Assembly: GCF_018861065.1 (NCBI RefSeq)
Contig: NZ_JAHKQO010000036.1
Location: 521,865-585,864, forward strand
Reading direction: 5' to 3'
DNA: 64,000 nt
From: Paraglaciecola arctica
GTDB taxonomy: Bacteria > Pseudomonadota > Gammaproteobacteria > Enterobacterales > Alteromonadaceae
The position numbers and the translations under genes are program-made. Within the stretch, counting starts at the first letter, position 1. Each line of letters opens with the position of its first letter. The notes beneath the pieces were generated by a model. It saw nothing but the letters and a program-made list of their open reading frames with translations. It was not told where the DNA came from and made no database searches. Positions 26,346 to 36,205 of the stretch are shown here, piece by piece.

Positions 26346-27704
26346 ATGGCTTTTTCTGTTGTAGTTTTAGCTGCTGGCAAAGGTACTAGAATGAAATCTA
26401 CCCTCCCTAAGGTGTTACATTCTATTGGCGGCAAACCAATGGTTCAACATATTATAGATACAGTGAACAAGTTGAACGCCAACAATATTCATCTGGTATA
26501 TGGCCACGGACGAGAGCAACTGCAAGATAGTCTAAGCCACAATGAGTTGTCTTGGTGTTTACAAGATAAACAATTAGGTACCGGACACGCAGTGCAACAA
26601 GCTGTTCCACACATTAAAGATGACGAGGACGTGCTGATTTTAGTTGGTGACGCGCCACTGATAAAAGAAACCACCTTAGAGCAGTTAATAGCCGTTAAAA
26701 AAAATGCCGACCTCGCATTGCTTACCGTAGAGTTGGACGACCCAACTGGAATGGGCAGAATCATCAGGAAAGGGGATCAGGTTACAGCCATAGTTGAACA
26801 TAAAGACGCCTCACCGCAACAACGCCAGATTAAAGAAACCAACACAGGCATGATGATTATGGGAGGGAAAGACTTAAAGCGTTGGTTGTCTAACCTGAAC
26901 AATAACAATGCACAAGGTGAGTTTTATTTAACCGACATCATAGAAATGGCGGCCAAAGAAGGCAAATCAATTCAAGCATCGCAACCCTCTTCTGCTATTG
27001 AAGTAGAAGGCATCAATAATAGAGTTCAATTAGCGGCCATTGAACGAGCCTACCAGTTAGAACAAGCGAACGCTTTAATGATGCAAGGTGTCTCGTTGTT
27101 CGACCCATCACGTTTTGACTTAAGAGGTGAACTAGAGGTTGGACAAGATATTAATATAGACGTAAATGTGATCATTACAGGCAAGGTTAAAATTGGCTCA
27201 AATGCCTCCATTGGCGCAAATTGTATACTGAGCGATTGCGAAATTGCCGCAAACGCTGTAATTCATGCTAACTCCATTATTGAACAAGCTGTGGTAGGGG
27301 AATATTGCAGTGTGGGCCCTTATGCTCGATTACGACCAGGCTCGGTAATGATGGAACAATCTAAGGTCGGTAATTTTGTGGAGATGAAAAAAACCACCTT
27401 AGGAAAAGGCTCAAAAGCCAATCATCTTAGCTACCTTGGTGACACCGAAGTTGGAGTAGGCGCCAACATTGGTGCGGGCACCATTACCTGTAATTACGAC
27501 GGGGTCAATAAGTTCAAAACCATCATTAAAGACGGCGCTTTTATTGGCTCTAACAGTTCTCTTGTTGCTCCGACTGTAATTGGAGTGAATGCCACTGTTG
27601 GTGCAGGCTCTACTATTACAAAAGAAGTGCGAGACAATGAATTATCTATTGCCCGAGGTAAGCAGCGTAACTTAGAGTCATGGCAACGCCCGGTTAAAAA
27701 ATAG
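26346..27704 (+). CDS. glmU: Bifunctional GlcNAc-1-P uridylyltransferase / GlcN-1-P acetyltransferase
   Basis: The 452-residue cytosolic enzyme performs the last two steps of UDP-GlcNAc synthesis. The N-terminal nucleotidyltransferase begins with [11 protein letters not shown] and P-K-V-L-H; a left-handed beta-helix of hexapeptide repeats begins near residue 250, with N-H-L-S-Y-L-G-D and [13 protein letters not shown] of the acetyltransferase site. Length matches E. coli GlmU. In relatives glmR and glmS usually follow at once; here 4.6 kb of alginate-related DNA lies between. Confidence 0.97.
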   Translation: MAFSVVVLAAGKGTRMKSTLPKVLHSIGGKPMVQHIIDTVNKLNANNIHLVYGHGREQLQDSLSHNELSWCLQDKQLGTGHAVQQAVPHIKDDEDVLILVGDAPLIKETTLEQLIAVKKNADLALLTVELDDPTGMGRIIRKGDQVTAIVEHKDASPQQRQIKETNTGMMIMGGKDLKRWLSNLNNNNAQGEFYLTDIIEMAAKEGKSIQASQPSSAIEVEGINNRVQLAAIERAYQLEQANALMMQGVSLFDPSRFDLRGELEVGQDINIDVNVIITGKVKIGSNASIGANCILSDCEIAANAVIHANSIIEQAVVGEYCSVGPYARLRPGSVMMEQSKVGNFVEMKKTTLGKGSKANHLSYLGDTEVGVGANIGAGTITCNYDGVNKFKTIIKDGAFIGSNSSLVAPTVIGVNATVGAGSTITKEVRDNELSIARGKQRNLESWQRPVKK

Positions 27705-27775
27705 TATATTTTTGTTATTGAAAAACGAACTAGAGATAGAATTGGAAATAAAACCCAGTAATTAATAGTTAATAA

Positions 27776-27802
27776 AAAGCCCCGCTAGACTAGCGGGGCT
27801 TT
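27776..27802. terminator. Intrinsic terminator after glmU
   Basis: AAAGCCCCGCTAG (27776-27788) and CTAGCGGGGCTTT (27790-27802) form a perfect GC-rich inverted repeat flanked by A and T residues. It lies between the convergent glmU and repeat-lipoprotein genes and can serve both. Confidence 0.88.
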
Positions 27803-27868
27803 GTGTTTAAGAGTAGCTAAAGGCTGTTAACTATTGCGGTGTCACGCTAACAGCAAATAGATTCAATT

Positions 27869-30800
27869 TTACTGTTCAGCTTTGACCACTGCTTGGAACG
27901 TACTAGAGTTGTAAACCGAATTTCCGTTATTGTCAGGATCTAAATCGGTTCCGTCACTGTACTCTTGGAAATCATCTTCAAAGACTAAGGTTGTGCCAGC
28001 AACGTCTGAGTAAATAGACACGTCATCCACTTTAAAACTGATGTCATCTGGCAGTATCGCTGTATTATCAGCAAATCTAAACGCAATGGCTGACACCCCA
28101 CCTACTGCGGCATCTGGCGATGAAAATGCTTCGGCGGTAACACTAATACCATCGATAGTCACTGTTACCATAGGCGGTGTTACGTCATTGCCCGCTTCCC
28201 AGGTGATTTCAACATTCTGCCATTCGTCTGGAGTAAAGGGATTATTCACTACTATGTCATCTTGATCTCGCAATACAAATTGATCGGTTTGAATGCGTAA
28301 GTCTGCAATTGCGCGACCACTAGATGTACTGTGAGAACTGTTAAACAAAGTAATATAGGCGTCTTTGGCTGCAAGCTCGTCATTGGTTTCAATAGCGTTT
28401 GATGGCTTATTAAAAGATGCCACTAACTTACCCGCTAACATAGGCGATTCAAATCGATATCTAAGTTCTCCTGAGTCACCAGAGTCAGTGTCGGTAATGG
28501 CTGCAATCAAGTTACCATCAAAGCTACCTGCGCCTCCATCGCTGCCACCGTCAGAGCCGCCATCAGAACTTCCGTCCGTACCACCATCTGCACCGCCATC
28601 CGTGCTACCGGAGTTAGACGTAACCACAGCTTGGAATGAACTAGAGTTGTATACAGAATTGCCATTGTTATCAGGGTCGAGGTCTGTGCCATTGCTATAA
28701 CTTTCAAAGTCGTCTTGGTGCACTAAGGTTGTACCTGCAACGTCTGAGTAAATCGCTATATCGTCGACTTTAAAACTAATATCATCAGGAAGTATTGCTG
28801 TGTTATCTGCAAATCTAAATGCTACTGCAGACACCCCACCTACTGCGGCATCTGGAGAGGAAAAGGCTTCTGTAGTCACACTCACACCATCAATTGTAAC
28901 AGTTACCATAGGCGGTGTAACATCGTTACCGGCTTCCCAAGTGATCTCAACATCTTGCCATTCACCTGGCGTAAAGGCATTACTAACCACGATATCGTCT
29001 TGATCTCGCAACACAAATTGATCGGTTTGAATACGTAAATCTGCGATAGCTCTGCCGCTAGAAGTACTATGTGCACTGTTAAATAAAGTGATATAGGCAT
29101 CTTTGGCTGCTAACTCATCATTGATTTCTATGGCATCGGCGGGTTTATTAAAAGACGCGACCAACTTACCTGCAAGCATAGGTGATTCAAATCGATACCT
29201 AAGTTCACCAGAATCGCCAGAGTCGGTATCGGTAATGGCCGCAAACTGATTATCTGCGTCAGTTGGCGTATCAACCACACCGTTTATTGGCTCAACTATC
29301 GCTTGAAAAGTACTTGAGTTATACACTGAAGAGCCATTGTTATCAGGATCAAGATCGTATCCATCGCTATAACTTTCAAAGTCATCTTCATGTACTAACG
29401 TAGCGCCTGCAGCGTCAGAATAAATCGAGATATCATCTACTTTGAAGCTCTTGTCATCTGGAAGAATCGCTGTATTGTCTGCAATTCTAAATGCAATAGC
29501 AGCCACACCTCCCACAGCAGCGTCTGGCGACGAAAATGCTTCAGTGGTAACACTCACACCGTCGATAGTCACAGTCACCATAGGTGGTGTCACATCATTA
29601 GCGGCTTCCCAAGTCACCTCTACATCTTGCCATTCACCTGGAGTAAATGGATTATTAACAACAATATCGTCTTGGTCTCTTAGCACGAATTTGTCAGTCT
29701 GGATCCGTAAATCAGCGATGGCTCGACCGCCACTAGTGCTAGCGGCTTCGTTATAAAAGGTTATGTAGGCATCTTTAGCCGCAAATTCGTCGTTAATTTC
29801 AACGGCATCAGCGGGTTTATTGAATGACGCCACTAATTTTCCTGACAGCAAAGGTGCATCAAATTTATATCGCAGCTCGCCTGTATCACCAGAATCAGTA
29901 TCACGAATAGCGGCGATTTTTTCGTTGATATCTACACCTGTAATCGAAATAACTAAACTTGCGACAGTCCCGTCAACTGATTCAATAACAATGGTATCGT
30001 CAACTGAGTCACTCGAATCCGCTAACGCTGCTATGGTGGCATCAGAGGTATTAAGGGAGTACGACCACTCACCCTCTTCATCTATTGAAAAAGTACCATA
30101 ACTCGTTGTAGTGTCAGTTTGACTGACCAAAGCATCATCGCCCGCATCTACATCGATTACGGTTATTGAGCCTGCTTGAGTACTAATAGCATTGGTTACT
30201 GTTATTGCCAGTCCATCAAAGGTTGCGGGGGTATTTGCCACGCCGACAGGACCCGTTGCCGCGGACGTCAAACTTTCAGTAAAACCATCATCATCGGTAT
30301 AACTTACCGCGACTGTAATAACTTGACCATCAACAGCAGGAGTGAGTTGTAACGAGGCTCCAGTCTCGCCTTCGATAGCGACTCCATCTGCTGACCAAAC
30401 ATAAGACAACTCACCAGGTACGCCGTTACCATCTACAAGAGATGCATTTAGAATCGAATCTTTATCCGCAGCATCACCAACAATAGTTAACTGCCCTACT
30501 TCATTCGCTATTATTACCTCAGAAGAGGCCGAAACGACAGTTTCTATAAAACCCGCGCCATCGGTGTAAACAGCAGAGACAGAGAGCGTCGACCCCGCGT
30601 AATCGTCAGAAATAACGTAAGAGGCATTGGTGGCACCTGAAATAGGAAAACCGTTGGCATTCCACTGATATAAAGTACTTGAGTCATTAATTCCATCTGA
30701 ATCACTCATAGTTGCAGTCATGGTGACGCCATCAACCAAATTGGCCGAATCAGCAGAAATTGACACGCTACCTTGGCTATTATTTGCCCCATTTAATGTA

Positions 30801-30874
30801 GAGTTATCATCGCCACATGCGGTCATTAAAGCAGCACTTAACGCACATAGAGTAAATACTTTCAACTTCTTCAT
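27869..30874 (-). CDS. Large lipoprotein with Ig-like, VCBS and three tandem C-terminal modules
   Basis: The 1001-residue protein has a lipoprotein signal (lipobox L-M-T-A-C). Two Ig-like domains follow (about residues 35-215; each has a Y-x-W or Y-V-W core), then a VCBS/cadherin-like domain (about 215-318; G-T-F-S-I-D-E-E-G-E-W-S-Y-S-L). Three near-identical modules of roughly 210 residues follow (about 318-528, 545-753 and 790-1001), each ending in D-D-F-E-S-Y-S-D-G-like and Y-N-S-S-x-F-Q-A-V sequences. A Gly/Asp/Ser-rich linker separates modules 2 and 3. The modules look like beta-sandwich binding domains; I cannot assign a CBM family. It is divergent from a PL7 alginate lyase, so alginate binding at the cell surface is a reasonable inference. 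Confidence 0.88.
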   Translation of the reverse strand: MKKLKVFTLCALSAALMTACGDDNSTLNGANNSQGSVSISADSANLVDGVTMTATMSDSDGINDSSTLYQWNANGFPISGATNASYVISDDYAGSTLSVSAVYTDGAGFIETVVSASSEVIIANEVGQLTIVGDAADKDSILNASLVDGNGVPGELSYVWSADGVAIEGETGASLQLTPAVDGQVITVAVSYTDDDGFTESLTSAATGPVGVANTPATFDGLAITVTNAISTQAGSITVIDVDAGDDALVSQTDTTTSYGTFSIDEEGEWSYSLNTSDATIAALADSSDSVDDTIVIESVDGTVASLVISITGVDINEKIAAIRDTDSGDTGELRYKFDAPLLSGKLVASFNKPADAVEINDEFAAKDAYITFYNEAASTSGGRAIADLRIQTDKFVLRDQDDIVVNNPFTPGEWQDVEVTWEAANDVTPPMVTVTIDGVSVTTEAFSSPDAAVGGVAAIAFRIADNTAILPDDKSFKVDDISIYSDAAGATLVHEDDFESYSDGYDLDPDNNGSSVYNSSTFQAIVEPINGVVDTPTDADNQFAAITDTDSGDSGELRYRFESPMLAGKLVASFNKPADAIEINDELAAKDAYITLFNSAHSTSSGRAIADLRIQTDQFVLRDQDDIVVSNAFTPGEWQDVEITWEAGNDVTPPMVTVTIDGVSVTTEAFSSPDAAVGGVSAVAFRFADNTAILPDDISFKVDDIAIYSDVAGTTLVHQDDFESYSNGTDLDPDNNGNSVYNSSSFQAVVTSNSGSTDGGADGGTDGSSDGGSDGGSDGGAGSFDGNLIAAITDTDSGDSGELRYRFESPMLAGKLVASFNKPSNAIETNDELAAKDAYITLFNSSHSTSSGRAIADLRIQTDQFVLRDQDDIVVNNPFTPDEWQNVEITWEAGNDVTPPMVTVTIDGISVTAEAFSSPDAAVGGVSAIAFRFADNTAILPDDISFKVDDVSIYSDVAGTTLVFEDDFQEYSDGTDLDPDNNGNSVYNSSTFQAVVKAEQ
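27870..28510 (-). repeat. Tandem module R3 of the repeat lipoprotein (approximate limits)
   Basis: Codes for residues about 790-1001. It follows a linker of Gly-Gly-Ser/Thr-Asp units (28511-28610) that itself is a short-period repeat. Confidence 0.75.
28615..29240 (-). repeat. Tandem module R2 of the repeat lipoprotein (approximate limits)
   Basis: Codes for residues about 545-753. It differs from R3 at only a few positions by eye, and the DNA matches over long runs, indicating recent duplication or gene conversion. Confidence 0.75.
29280..29925 (-). repeat. Tandem module R1 of the repeat lipoprotein (approximate limits)
   Basis: Codes for residues about 318-530. This is the most diverged of the three copies (for example K-F-D-A-P-L-L-S-G where R2 and R3 have R-F-E-S-P-M-L-A-G). 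Confidence 0.75.
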
Positions 30875-30931
30875 TGTTCATCTCTCTTTGAATTGAAGTT
30901 TGTTATGTTTGGCACTTTTGACTAAATAAGG

Positions 30932-31218
30932 TATTACCAATATCAAATAACGACATAACCAAATACAAGCAAAATATTATAACCAAAACAAAAAACACTG
31001 TTTCCTTAGTATGACATGAGACCACAAAGAGATGGATCTTTCTAGCCAATTTTAACGTAAAATTACAAATATTTTACAAAAACAAATCTACCAAACAACC
31101 TAACACAACGCCAGACACCCACAAAAGCCTTTAAAGAAGCCAGATTCGGAGTTATTACCAATTTAATTTTTGATTATTACCAATTGCAAATAGATGCATT
31201 ATCAGAAGTATTACCACT
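30932..31218. promoter_or_regulatory. Repeated TATTACCAAT sites between repeat lipoprotein and alginate lyase
   Basis: The 434-base gap 30875-31308 between the divergent alginate-related genes contains TATTACCAAT at 30932-30941, 31153-31162 and 31175-31184 and a variant TATTACCACT at 31209-31218, all in the same orientation. The second and third are 22 bases apart (two helical turns). They resemble half-sites of GntR/FCD regulators such as ExuR/UxuR (T-x-G-G-T/A-C-C-A-A), but no full palindrome is present. Regulatory function is inference. The rest of the gap is AT-rich and empty. Confidence 0.45.
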
Positions 31219-31308
31219 ACTTTTAATCACAAATAAATGCAGGTATATTTACAAATTAATTGTGATTTAACTGTTGTCTCACTCATCCAAAAATAGGGCC
31301 CCTCAATT

Positions 31309-32238
31309 ATGCATTCGTATTACCAAAAAATTTCATTGCTATTCGTTGCCGTACTCTGTTGTCCATTGGTGATTGCAGAAGACGTGCCGACACTTAACCC
31401 TAAAGTCCCTCCAGGTTTGAACTTCGACTTGTTGGACTGGAATTTGAGCCTACCTTTGGATACCAACAACGACAAAAAAGTGGATACCATTCCCGAAACA
31501 TTCTTAGAAAAAGGATTTCAGCTAAAACCGTATTTCTATACTGCTGCAGATGGTGGCATCGTATTCACTGCTTTTGTAAAAGGTCCGAAAACATCAAAAA
31601 ATACCAAATATACTCGTTCAGAATTGCGAGAAATGTTGCGCCGTGGTAACACACGCATCAAAACCCAAGGGGTTACTGAAAACAACTGGGTATTTAGTAG
31701 TGTTAGGGGCAAGACACAACGCAAAGCGGGCGGCGTAGATGGACGCTTAGAAGCCACCTTGGCAGTCAACAATGTCACAGTAACTGGTGATCCTAAACAA
31801 TTAGGTAGAGTAATTGTTGGGCAAATACATGCCAAAGACGACGAACCAGCAAGAATCTATTACCGAAAATTACCAAATAATACTAAAGGTTCACTCTACT
31901 TAGCTCATGAACCACGTGGTGGAGATGATCAATATTATGAGTTTGTAGGCTCCCGTTCCAGCAATGCAAAAGATCCCGAGGATGGGATAGCACTCGATGA
32001 AAAATTCAGTTATATCATTGACGTACAGGGCGATACTTTAACTGTCACCTTAAGTAGACAAGGCAAAGATGACATTACTCATACAGTAGATATGCAAAAT
32101 AGTGGTTATCACAAACGAGACCAATACATGTATTTTAAGGCCGGTGTATATAATCAGAATAGTACCGGTGTTGCCGAAGATTATGCTCAGGCGACCTTCT
32201 ACCGCTTAGTCAATTCACATAGAGGTTATGAACACTAA
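31309..32238 (+). CDS. Secreted alginate lyase, polysaccharide lyase family 7
   Basis: The 309-residue protein has a signal peptide (L-L-F-V-A-V-L-C-C-P-L-V-I-A) and a single PL7 catalytic domain. The three PL7 signatures are present: R-S-E-L-R (residues 103-107), Q-I-H (about 171-173) and Y-F-K-A-G-V-Y-N-Q-N (about 275-284). The His and Tyr of the last two are the catalytic pair; Q-I-H, rather than Q-V-H, is usually linked to guluronate or mixed-link preference. It cleaves alginate by beta-elimination outside the cytoplasm. No carbohydrate-binding module is attached; the divergent lipoprotein may supply one. Confidence 0.93.
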   Translation: MHSYYQKISLLFVAVLCCPLVIAEDVPTLNPKVPPGLNFDLLDWNLSLPLDTNNDKKVDTIPETFLEKGFQLKPYFYTAADGGIVFTAFVKGPKTSKNTKYTRSELREMLRRGNTRIKTQGVTENNWVFSSVRGKTQRKAGGVDGRLEATLAVNNVTVTGDPKQLGRVIVGQIHAKDDEPARIYYRKLPNNTKGSLYLAHEPRGGDDQYYEFVGSRSSNAKDPEDGIALDEKFSYIIDVQGDTLTVTLSRQGKDDITHTVDMQNSGYHKRDQYMYFKAGVYNQNSTGVAEDYAQATFYRLVNSHRGYEH

Positions 32239-32303
32239 ACATTTTAGGATTGGCAAGTTTTTAATACACACCCTTCAACAAACTTGCATTTCAAAAGTTT
32301 TTT

Positions 32304-32338
32304 ATTACAATAAGTTTCAAATCGAAACTTATTGTAAT
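32304..32338. promoter_or_regulatory. Perfect 15-bp palindrome directly before glmR
   Basis: ATTACAATAAGTTTC (32304-32318) and GAAACTTATTGTAAT (32324-32338) are exact reverse complements around a 5-base spacer, two bases before the ATG of the DeoR-family gene. The core GTTTC-5-GAAAC resembles DeoR-family operators. It occupies the position of the ribosome site, and no Shine-Dalgarno sequence is visible, so it may act as an autoregulatory operator, an mRNA hairpin, or both. Confidence 0.7.
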
Positions 32339-32340
32339 CT

Positions 32341-33120
32341 ATGCAAAAGCGAAATACCCAACAAAGAAGACGTGCAATAGTTGAACAGCTTAACCTCGCT
32401 GGCGAGGTAGCAGTTGATGAACTGGCTAAACTTTTTAGTACGTCTGAAGTAACCATTCGAAAAGATTTAATCGAACTCGAAAGCAACGGCTTGTTACTCA
32501 GAAAATTTGGTGGCGCGATTTTGCTACCCACAAGTTCTTCTGAATTAAGTGACGAAAAAGTTTCCCCTCGAAAAAAAGCCATAGCCGCCACCGCTGCGTC
32601 TTTAATCAAAGACCATAACCGTATAATCATAGACAGCGGCAGCACCACAGCGGCTTTGTTACCTGAACTAAAACACCACACCGGTTTATTGGTTATGACT
32701 AACTCACTGCAGGTGGCTAATTATTTATTAGAGCAAGAAAACGAACCTAAGGTGCTGATGACCGGTGGTACTTGGGATACGCAATCCTTTTCATTCCAAG
32801 GAAAAATGGCAGAGTTAGTATTGCAAGAATATAACTTTGACCAAGCTTTTATAGGTGCAGCGGGTTTAGATCCTAAAAAGGGTACCACTACTTTTAACGA
32901 GCTAACCCAGTTAAGCCAAGCCATGGCAAGGGTATCAAATCAAGTAGTAGTGATGGCTGAATCTGAAAAATTACAACGTAAGATACCTAATGTAGAGTTA
33001 CCCTGGGAAGTTATTTCGGTGCTAGTGACCGACGACCAAATACCAGAAAACGTAAAACAACAAATTGAACAATATGGCGTAGAGGTTATTTGCGCTAACA
33101 CAACAAAGATTGGAGCTTAA
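32341..33120 (+). CDS. glmR: DeoR-family regulator of glucosamine metabolism
   Basis: The 259-residue regulator has an N-terminal DeoR helix-turn-helix ([28 protein letters not shown]) and a C-terminal sugar-phosphate sensor of the ISOCOT fold (I-I-D-S-G-S-T-T at about 98-105, M-T-N-S-L, T-G-G-T, F-I-G-A-A-G-L). It lies one base before glmS, the arrangement known in Pseudomonas, where the DeoR protein is called GlmR. It probably represses the glm genes or itself in response to a sugar phosphate. The symbol rests on context. Confidence 0.85.
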   Translation: MQKRNTQQRRRAIVEQLNLAGEVAVDELAKLFSTSEVTIRKDLIELESNGLLLRKFGGAILLPTSSSELSDEKVSPRKKAIAATAASLIKDHNRIIIDSGSTTAALLPELKHHTGLLVMTNSLQVANYLLEQENEPKVLMTGGTWDTQSFSFQGKMAELVLQEYNFDQAFIGAAGLDPKKGTTTFNELTQLSQAMARVSNQVVVMAESEKLQRKIPNVELPWEVISVLVTDDQIPENVKQQIEQYGVEVICANTTKIGA

Positions 33121-33121
33121 T

Positions 33122-34954
33122 ATGTGTGGGATTGTAGGGGCAATTGCCGAACGAAACGTAGTTGAAATATTATTAGAAGGTTTACGACGCTTAGAATATC
33201 GAGGATACGACTCGGCCGGTGTTGCACTACTAGATACCCAAGGTAACCTCACCCGCACCAGACGTATTGGTAAGGTCAAAGAACTCGCAGATGCGTTACA
33301 CGTAGAACCAGTTAAGGGCTCTACAGGTATTGCACATACCCGCTGGGCGACTCACGGTGGCGTCACTGAAGCCAATGCCCATCCACACTTTTCGTCTGAA
33401 CGTATTGCAGTGGTACACAACGGTATCATCGAGAACTACCAAACTTTACGTGAAGAACTCACCCAAGCAGGGTACGGTTTTAGCTCAGACACAGACACCG
33501 AAACAATCGCACACCAAGTGCACCTAGAATTGGATAAAGGTGGTGACTTACTGACAGCGGTACAAAATTCTGTCACTAAATTCCATGGTGCTTACGGTAC
33601 AGTGATCATGGATAAACAAGATCCCCAGCGTATTATTGTTGCCCGCTCTGGTAGCCCATTAGTGATTGGTTTAGGCATAGGAGAAAACTTCATCGCCTCG
33701 GACCAAATGGCTTTATTGCCTGTTACACGGCGCTTTATGTTTTTAGAAGAAGGCGACGTAGCCGAAATCACCCGTACCAGCATTAAAGTGTATAACAGCG
33801 CGGGTGAACCAGTACAAAGAGAGATTGTAGAATCAGACATAGAGCACGATGCCGGTGACAAAGGTGGTTATCGCCACTACATGCTTAAAGAAATTCACGA
33901 ACAACCCAATGTGATCCGCAGTACATTGCAAGGGCGTTTAAGTAACACTGGCATTAGTCCGAATATATTTGGGCAAGATGCCGACAAGATATTAGCTGGT
34001 ATTAAACATGTGCAGATTATCGCCTGCGGCACCAGTTATCATTCAGGTATGACAGCTAGATATTGGTTAGAACAATACGCCAATGTTTCTTGTAATGTAG
34101 AAATTGCCTCTGAATTTCGTTACCGAAAGTCTTTTGTACACCCCAATAGTTTAATTGTCACTATCTCACAGTCAGGGGAAACAGCTGACACTTTAGCCGC
34201 TCTTAGGCTTGCCAAAGAGCAAGGTTACTCTGCAAGTTTAACTATTTGTAACGTGCCCGGCTCGTCTTTGGTTAGAGAATCTGACCTTGCCTTTATGACC
34301 TTAGCTGGTGCCGAAATTGGTGTAGCCTCTACTAAAGCATTCACCACACAGCTAACAGGTTTGTTAATGTTGACCCTAGCACTTGGACAACATAACAACA
34401 TGGCACAGACTGACCATGCTGAGATAGTCAATGCACTACAAAACTTACCCGCAAAGTTAGAAGAAACCCTAACCCTCACAGCTGGAATCAAAGAGCTCGC
34501 TAAAGAATTTGCCGATAAACATCACAGCTTATTTTTAGGTAGGGGTGACCAATACCCTATTGCCATGGAAGGAGCCTTAAAACTCAAAGAAATTTCCTAT
34601 ATTCACGCTGAAGCCTATGCGTCTGGAGAGCTGAAACACGGCCCACTCGCCTTAATCGACGACGAAATGCCGGTCATAGTGGTAGCGCCTAATAATGAGT
34701 TGTTAGAAAAACTTAAATCCAACGTAGAAGAAGTCCGCGCCCGAGGCGGTATTATGTATGTATTTGCCGATAAACAAGCCAACTTCAAAAGTGACGAGAC
34801 TATGCGCGTCATCAATGTGCCTCACTGCGACGCAGCCACTGCACCGATAGTTTATACCTTGCCACTTCAACTGCTTTCCTATTACGTTGCTGTCATAAAA
34901 GGTACCGATGTCGACCAACCACGTAATTTGGCTAAATCAGTGACGGTCGAATGA
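33122..34954 (+). CDS. glmS: Glutamine-fructose-6-phosphate aminotransferase (isomerizing)
   Basis: The 610-residue cytosolic enzyme makes glucosamine-6-phosphate from fructose-6-phosphate and glutamine. The start is ATG at 33122, so that the N-terminal nucleophile is Cys2 (M-C-G-I-V-G); an earlier in-frame start would bury it. The glutaminase domain has [11 protein letters not shown] and H-T-R-W-A-T-H-G; two SIS domains follow ([17 protein letters not shown]); the end K-S-V-T-V-E is canonical. No glmS ribozyme is present upstream. Confidence 0.97.
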   Translation: MCGIVGAIAERNVVEILLEGLRRLEYRGYDSAGVALLDTQGNLTRTRRIGKVKELADALHVEPVKGSTGIAHTRWATHGGVTEANAHPHFSSERIAVVHNGIIENYQTLREELTQAGYGFSSDTDTETIAHQVHLELDKGGDLLTAVQNSVTKFHGAYGTVIMDKQDPQRIIVARSGSPLVIGLGIGENFIASDQMALLPVTRRFMFLEEGDVAEITRTSIKVYNSAGEPVQREIVESDIEHDAGDKGGYRHYMLKEIHEQPNVIRSTLQGRLSNTGISPNIFGQDADKILAGIKHVQIIACGTSYHSGMTARYWLEQYANVSCNVEIASEFRYRKSFVHPNSLIVTISQSGETADTLAALRLAKEQGYSASLTICNVPGSSLVRESDLAFMTLAGAEIGVASTKAFTTQLTGLLMLTLALGQHNNMAQTDHAEIVNALQNLPAKLEETLTLTAGIKELAKEFADKHHSLFLGRGDQYPIAMEGALKLKEISYIHAEAYASGELKHGPLALIDDEMPVIVVAPNNELLEKLKSNVEEVRARGGIMYVFADKQANFKSDETMRVINVPHCDAATAPIVYTLPLQLLSYYVAVIKGTDVDQPRNLAKSVTVE

Positions 34955-35192
34955 TGAGACTCAATAAATAATGTGATAATAGTGTTCTCAATATCCAACA
35001 TAGTCAGTAATACCAATTCCATTAAATTTATTCCCAACTCAGAGTTGCATTAGCGAGCTAAGGATAAGCCAAATTATTTAAACAGAGTCACTCTATGTTT
35101 CATTAATTTGGCGCAGATATCAGCTTGTTAATGAGCTCCCAAGGGCGAGTCATTAAGTGATTATTAATGTCTCTTTTTTATTAGCTAAAATT

Positions 35193-36083
35193 TTAATCCC
35201 AAGCGTTCCGTTTAAAATAAGCTTCAAGAAAATCAATTAATGCCCTTACCGCCGGCGGTTGAAATTTACGTGATGAATACAGCGCATAAATGTTCATGTC
35301 GATCGGTTGCCAATCGGGTAATACCGCGGTTAGCTCACCACTTTTTATCAGTTTATTTGCCATATAAGTGGGTTGCATTGACAACCCCGCGCCAGACAAA
35401 GTAGCTTGTAGTAATGAGGTGGCTTCATTAGCGCTTAGCCTACTACTCACCTGAATTGATTGATGTTCTACACCACGTGACAAATGCCACACTTGTCGTT
35501 CAAAATTGGTATAACTTAAACACTGATGCAGCTTAAGATCTTCAGGGCTGTTAATAGCTGGTGTGTCTGCTAAATAGTTTTTATCGGCCACAATAACAGA
35601 GCGACACAGGGCAATGGGTTTGCCAATAAGCGACTCGTCAGGATTCGACGCAATTCTAATCGCGAGATCAATTCTACTTTTTATTAAATCTGTGGTGCTG
35701 TCTTGTAAATCTACGTTGATGCTTAAGTTGGGATGTAACAGCATAAACTCTTTTAAAGCGGGCATTAATTGCGCGTGACCAAACGACATACTGGTGGCAA
35801 TTTTTATTGATCCTGACAAACCATCTACAGATTGAATATTTGAAACTAACTGCTGTGCGGTATCGAGCCAAAGCTCCATGTCTTTTAAGCATTGCTCGCC
35901 ATGGCTGGTTAATGAAATTTTTCGTGTAGTTCGATGCAATAAACGCACACCAACCCAGCTTTCCATCGCTTCTAAGTAGCGCGTCACCATAGGGCGAGAC
36001 ATCGCTAATCTTTCTGCTGTTGCGGTAAAGCTGCCTGAATGGGCGATATCAATAAAAACTTGTGCAGCGGTTACCCTATCCAT
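35193..36083 (-). CDS. LysR-family regulator
   Basis: The 296-residue regulator has an N-terminal LysR winged helix (F-I-D-I-A-H-S-G-S-F-T-A-T-A-E-R-L-A-M-S-R) and a C-terminal inducer domain. It is transcribed away from the MBL-DsbA-SnoaL genes, the classic LysR layout, and probably controls them from the 122-base divergent region 36084-36205. The inducer is unknown. Confidence 0.92.
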   Translation of the reverse strand: MDRVTAAQVFIDIAHSGSFTATAERLAMSRPMVTRYLEAMESWVGVRLLHRTTRKISLTSHGEQCLKDMELWLDTAQQLVSNIQSVDGLSGSIKIATSMSFGHAQLMPALKEFMLLHPNLSINVDLQDSTTDLIKSRIDLAIRIASNPDESLIGKPIALCRSVIVADKNYLADTPAINSPEDLKLHQCLSYTNFERQVWHLSRGVEHQSIQVSSRLSANEATSLLQATLSGAGLSMQPTYMANKLIKSGELTAVLPDWQPIDMNIYALYSSRKFQPPAVRALIDFLEAYFKRNAWD

Positions 36084-36205
36084 TGGTCAGCTCACTTTAT
36101 CTGTTCGAAATAAGAAATAATGATGCTCATTATTGGCTATATATCCATTCAAATCAATTATCTATTATTACGCATCGAAACAATAAACAGACATTAGGAA
36201 CACCA

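Noticed and set aside
27776-27802. Recombination (attC-like) site at the GC-rich inverted repeat after glmU
   Set aside because: The flanking A and T runs and the place between convergent genes fit an intrinsic terminator, and no integrase or cassette repeats are seen.
28511-28610. CRISPR-like short tandem repeat
   Set aside because: The short period is the Gly/Ser/Asp linker of the lipoprotein, in frame and without spacers.
28041-30101. Several long plus-strand frames opposite the repeat lipoprotein
   Set aside because: They recur in each repeat module as the mirror of the coding strand, with compositions typical of antisense shadows.
32239-33121. glmS ribozyme/riboswitch
   Set aside because: The element is known from Gram-positive bacteria; only one base separates glmR and glmS and no such fold is present.
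34955-35192. Tn7-type attachment or transposon downstream of glmS
   Set aside because: No terminal repeats, target duplications or transposase genes are visible; only a weakly repeat-like sequence.
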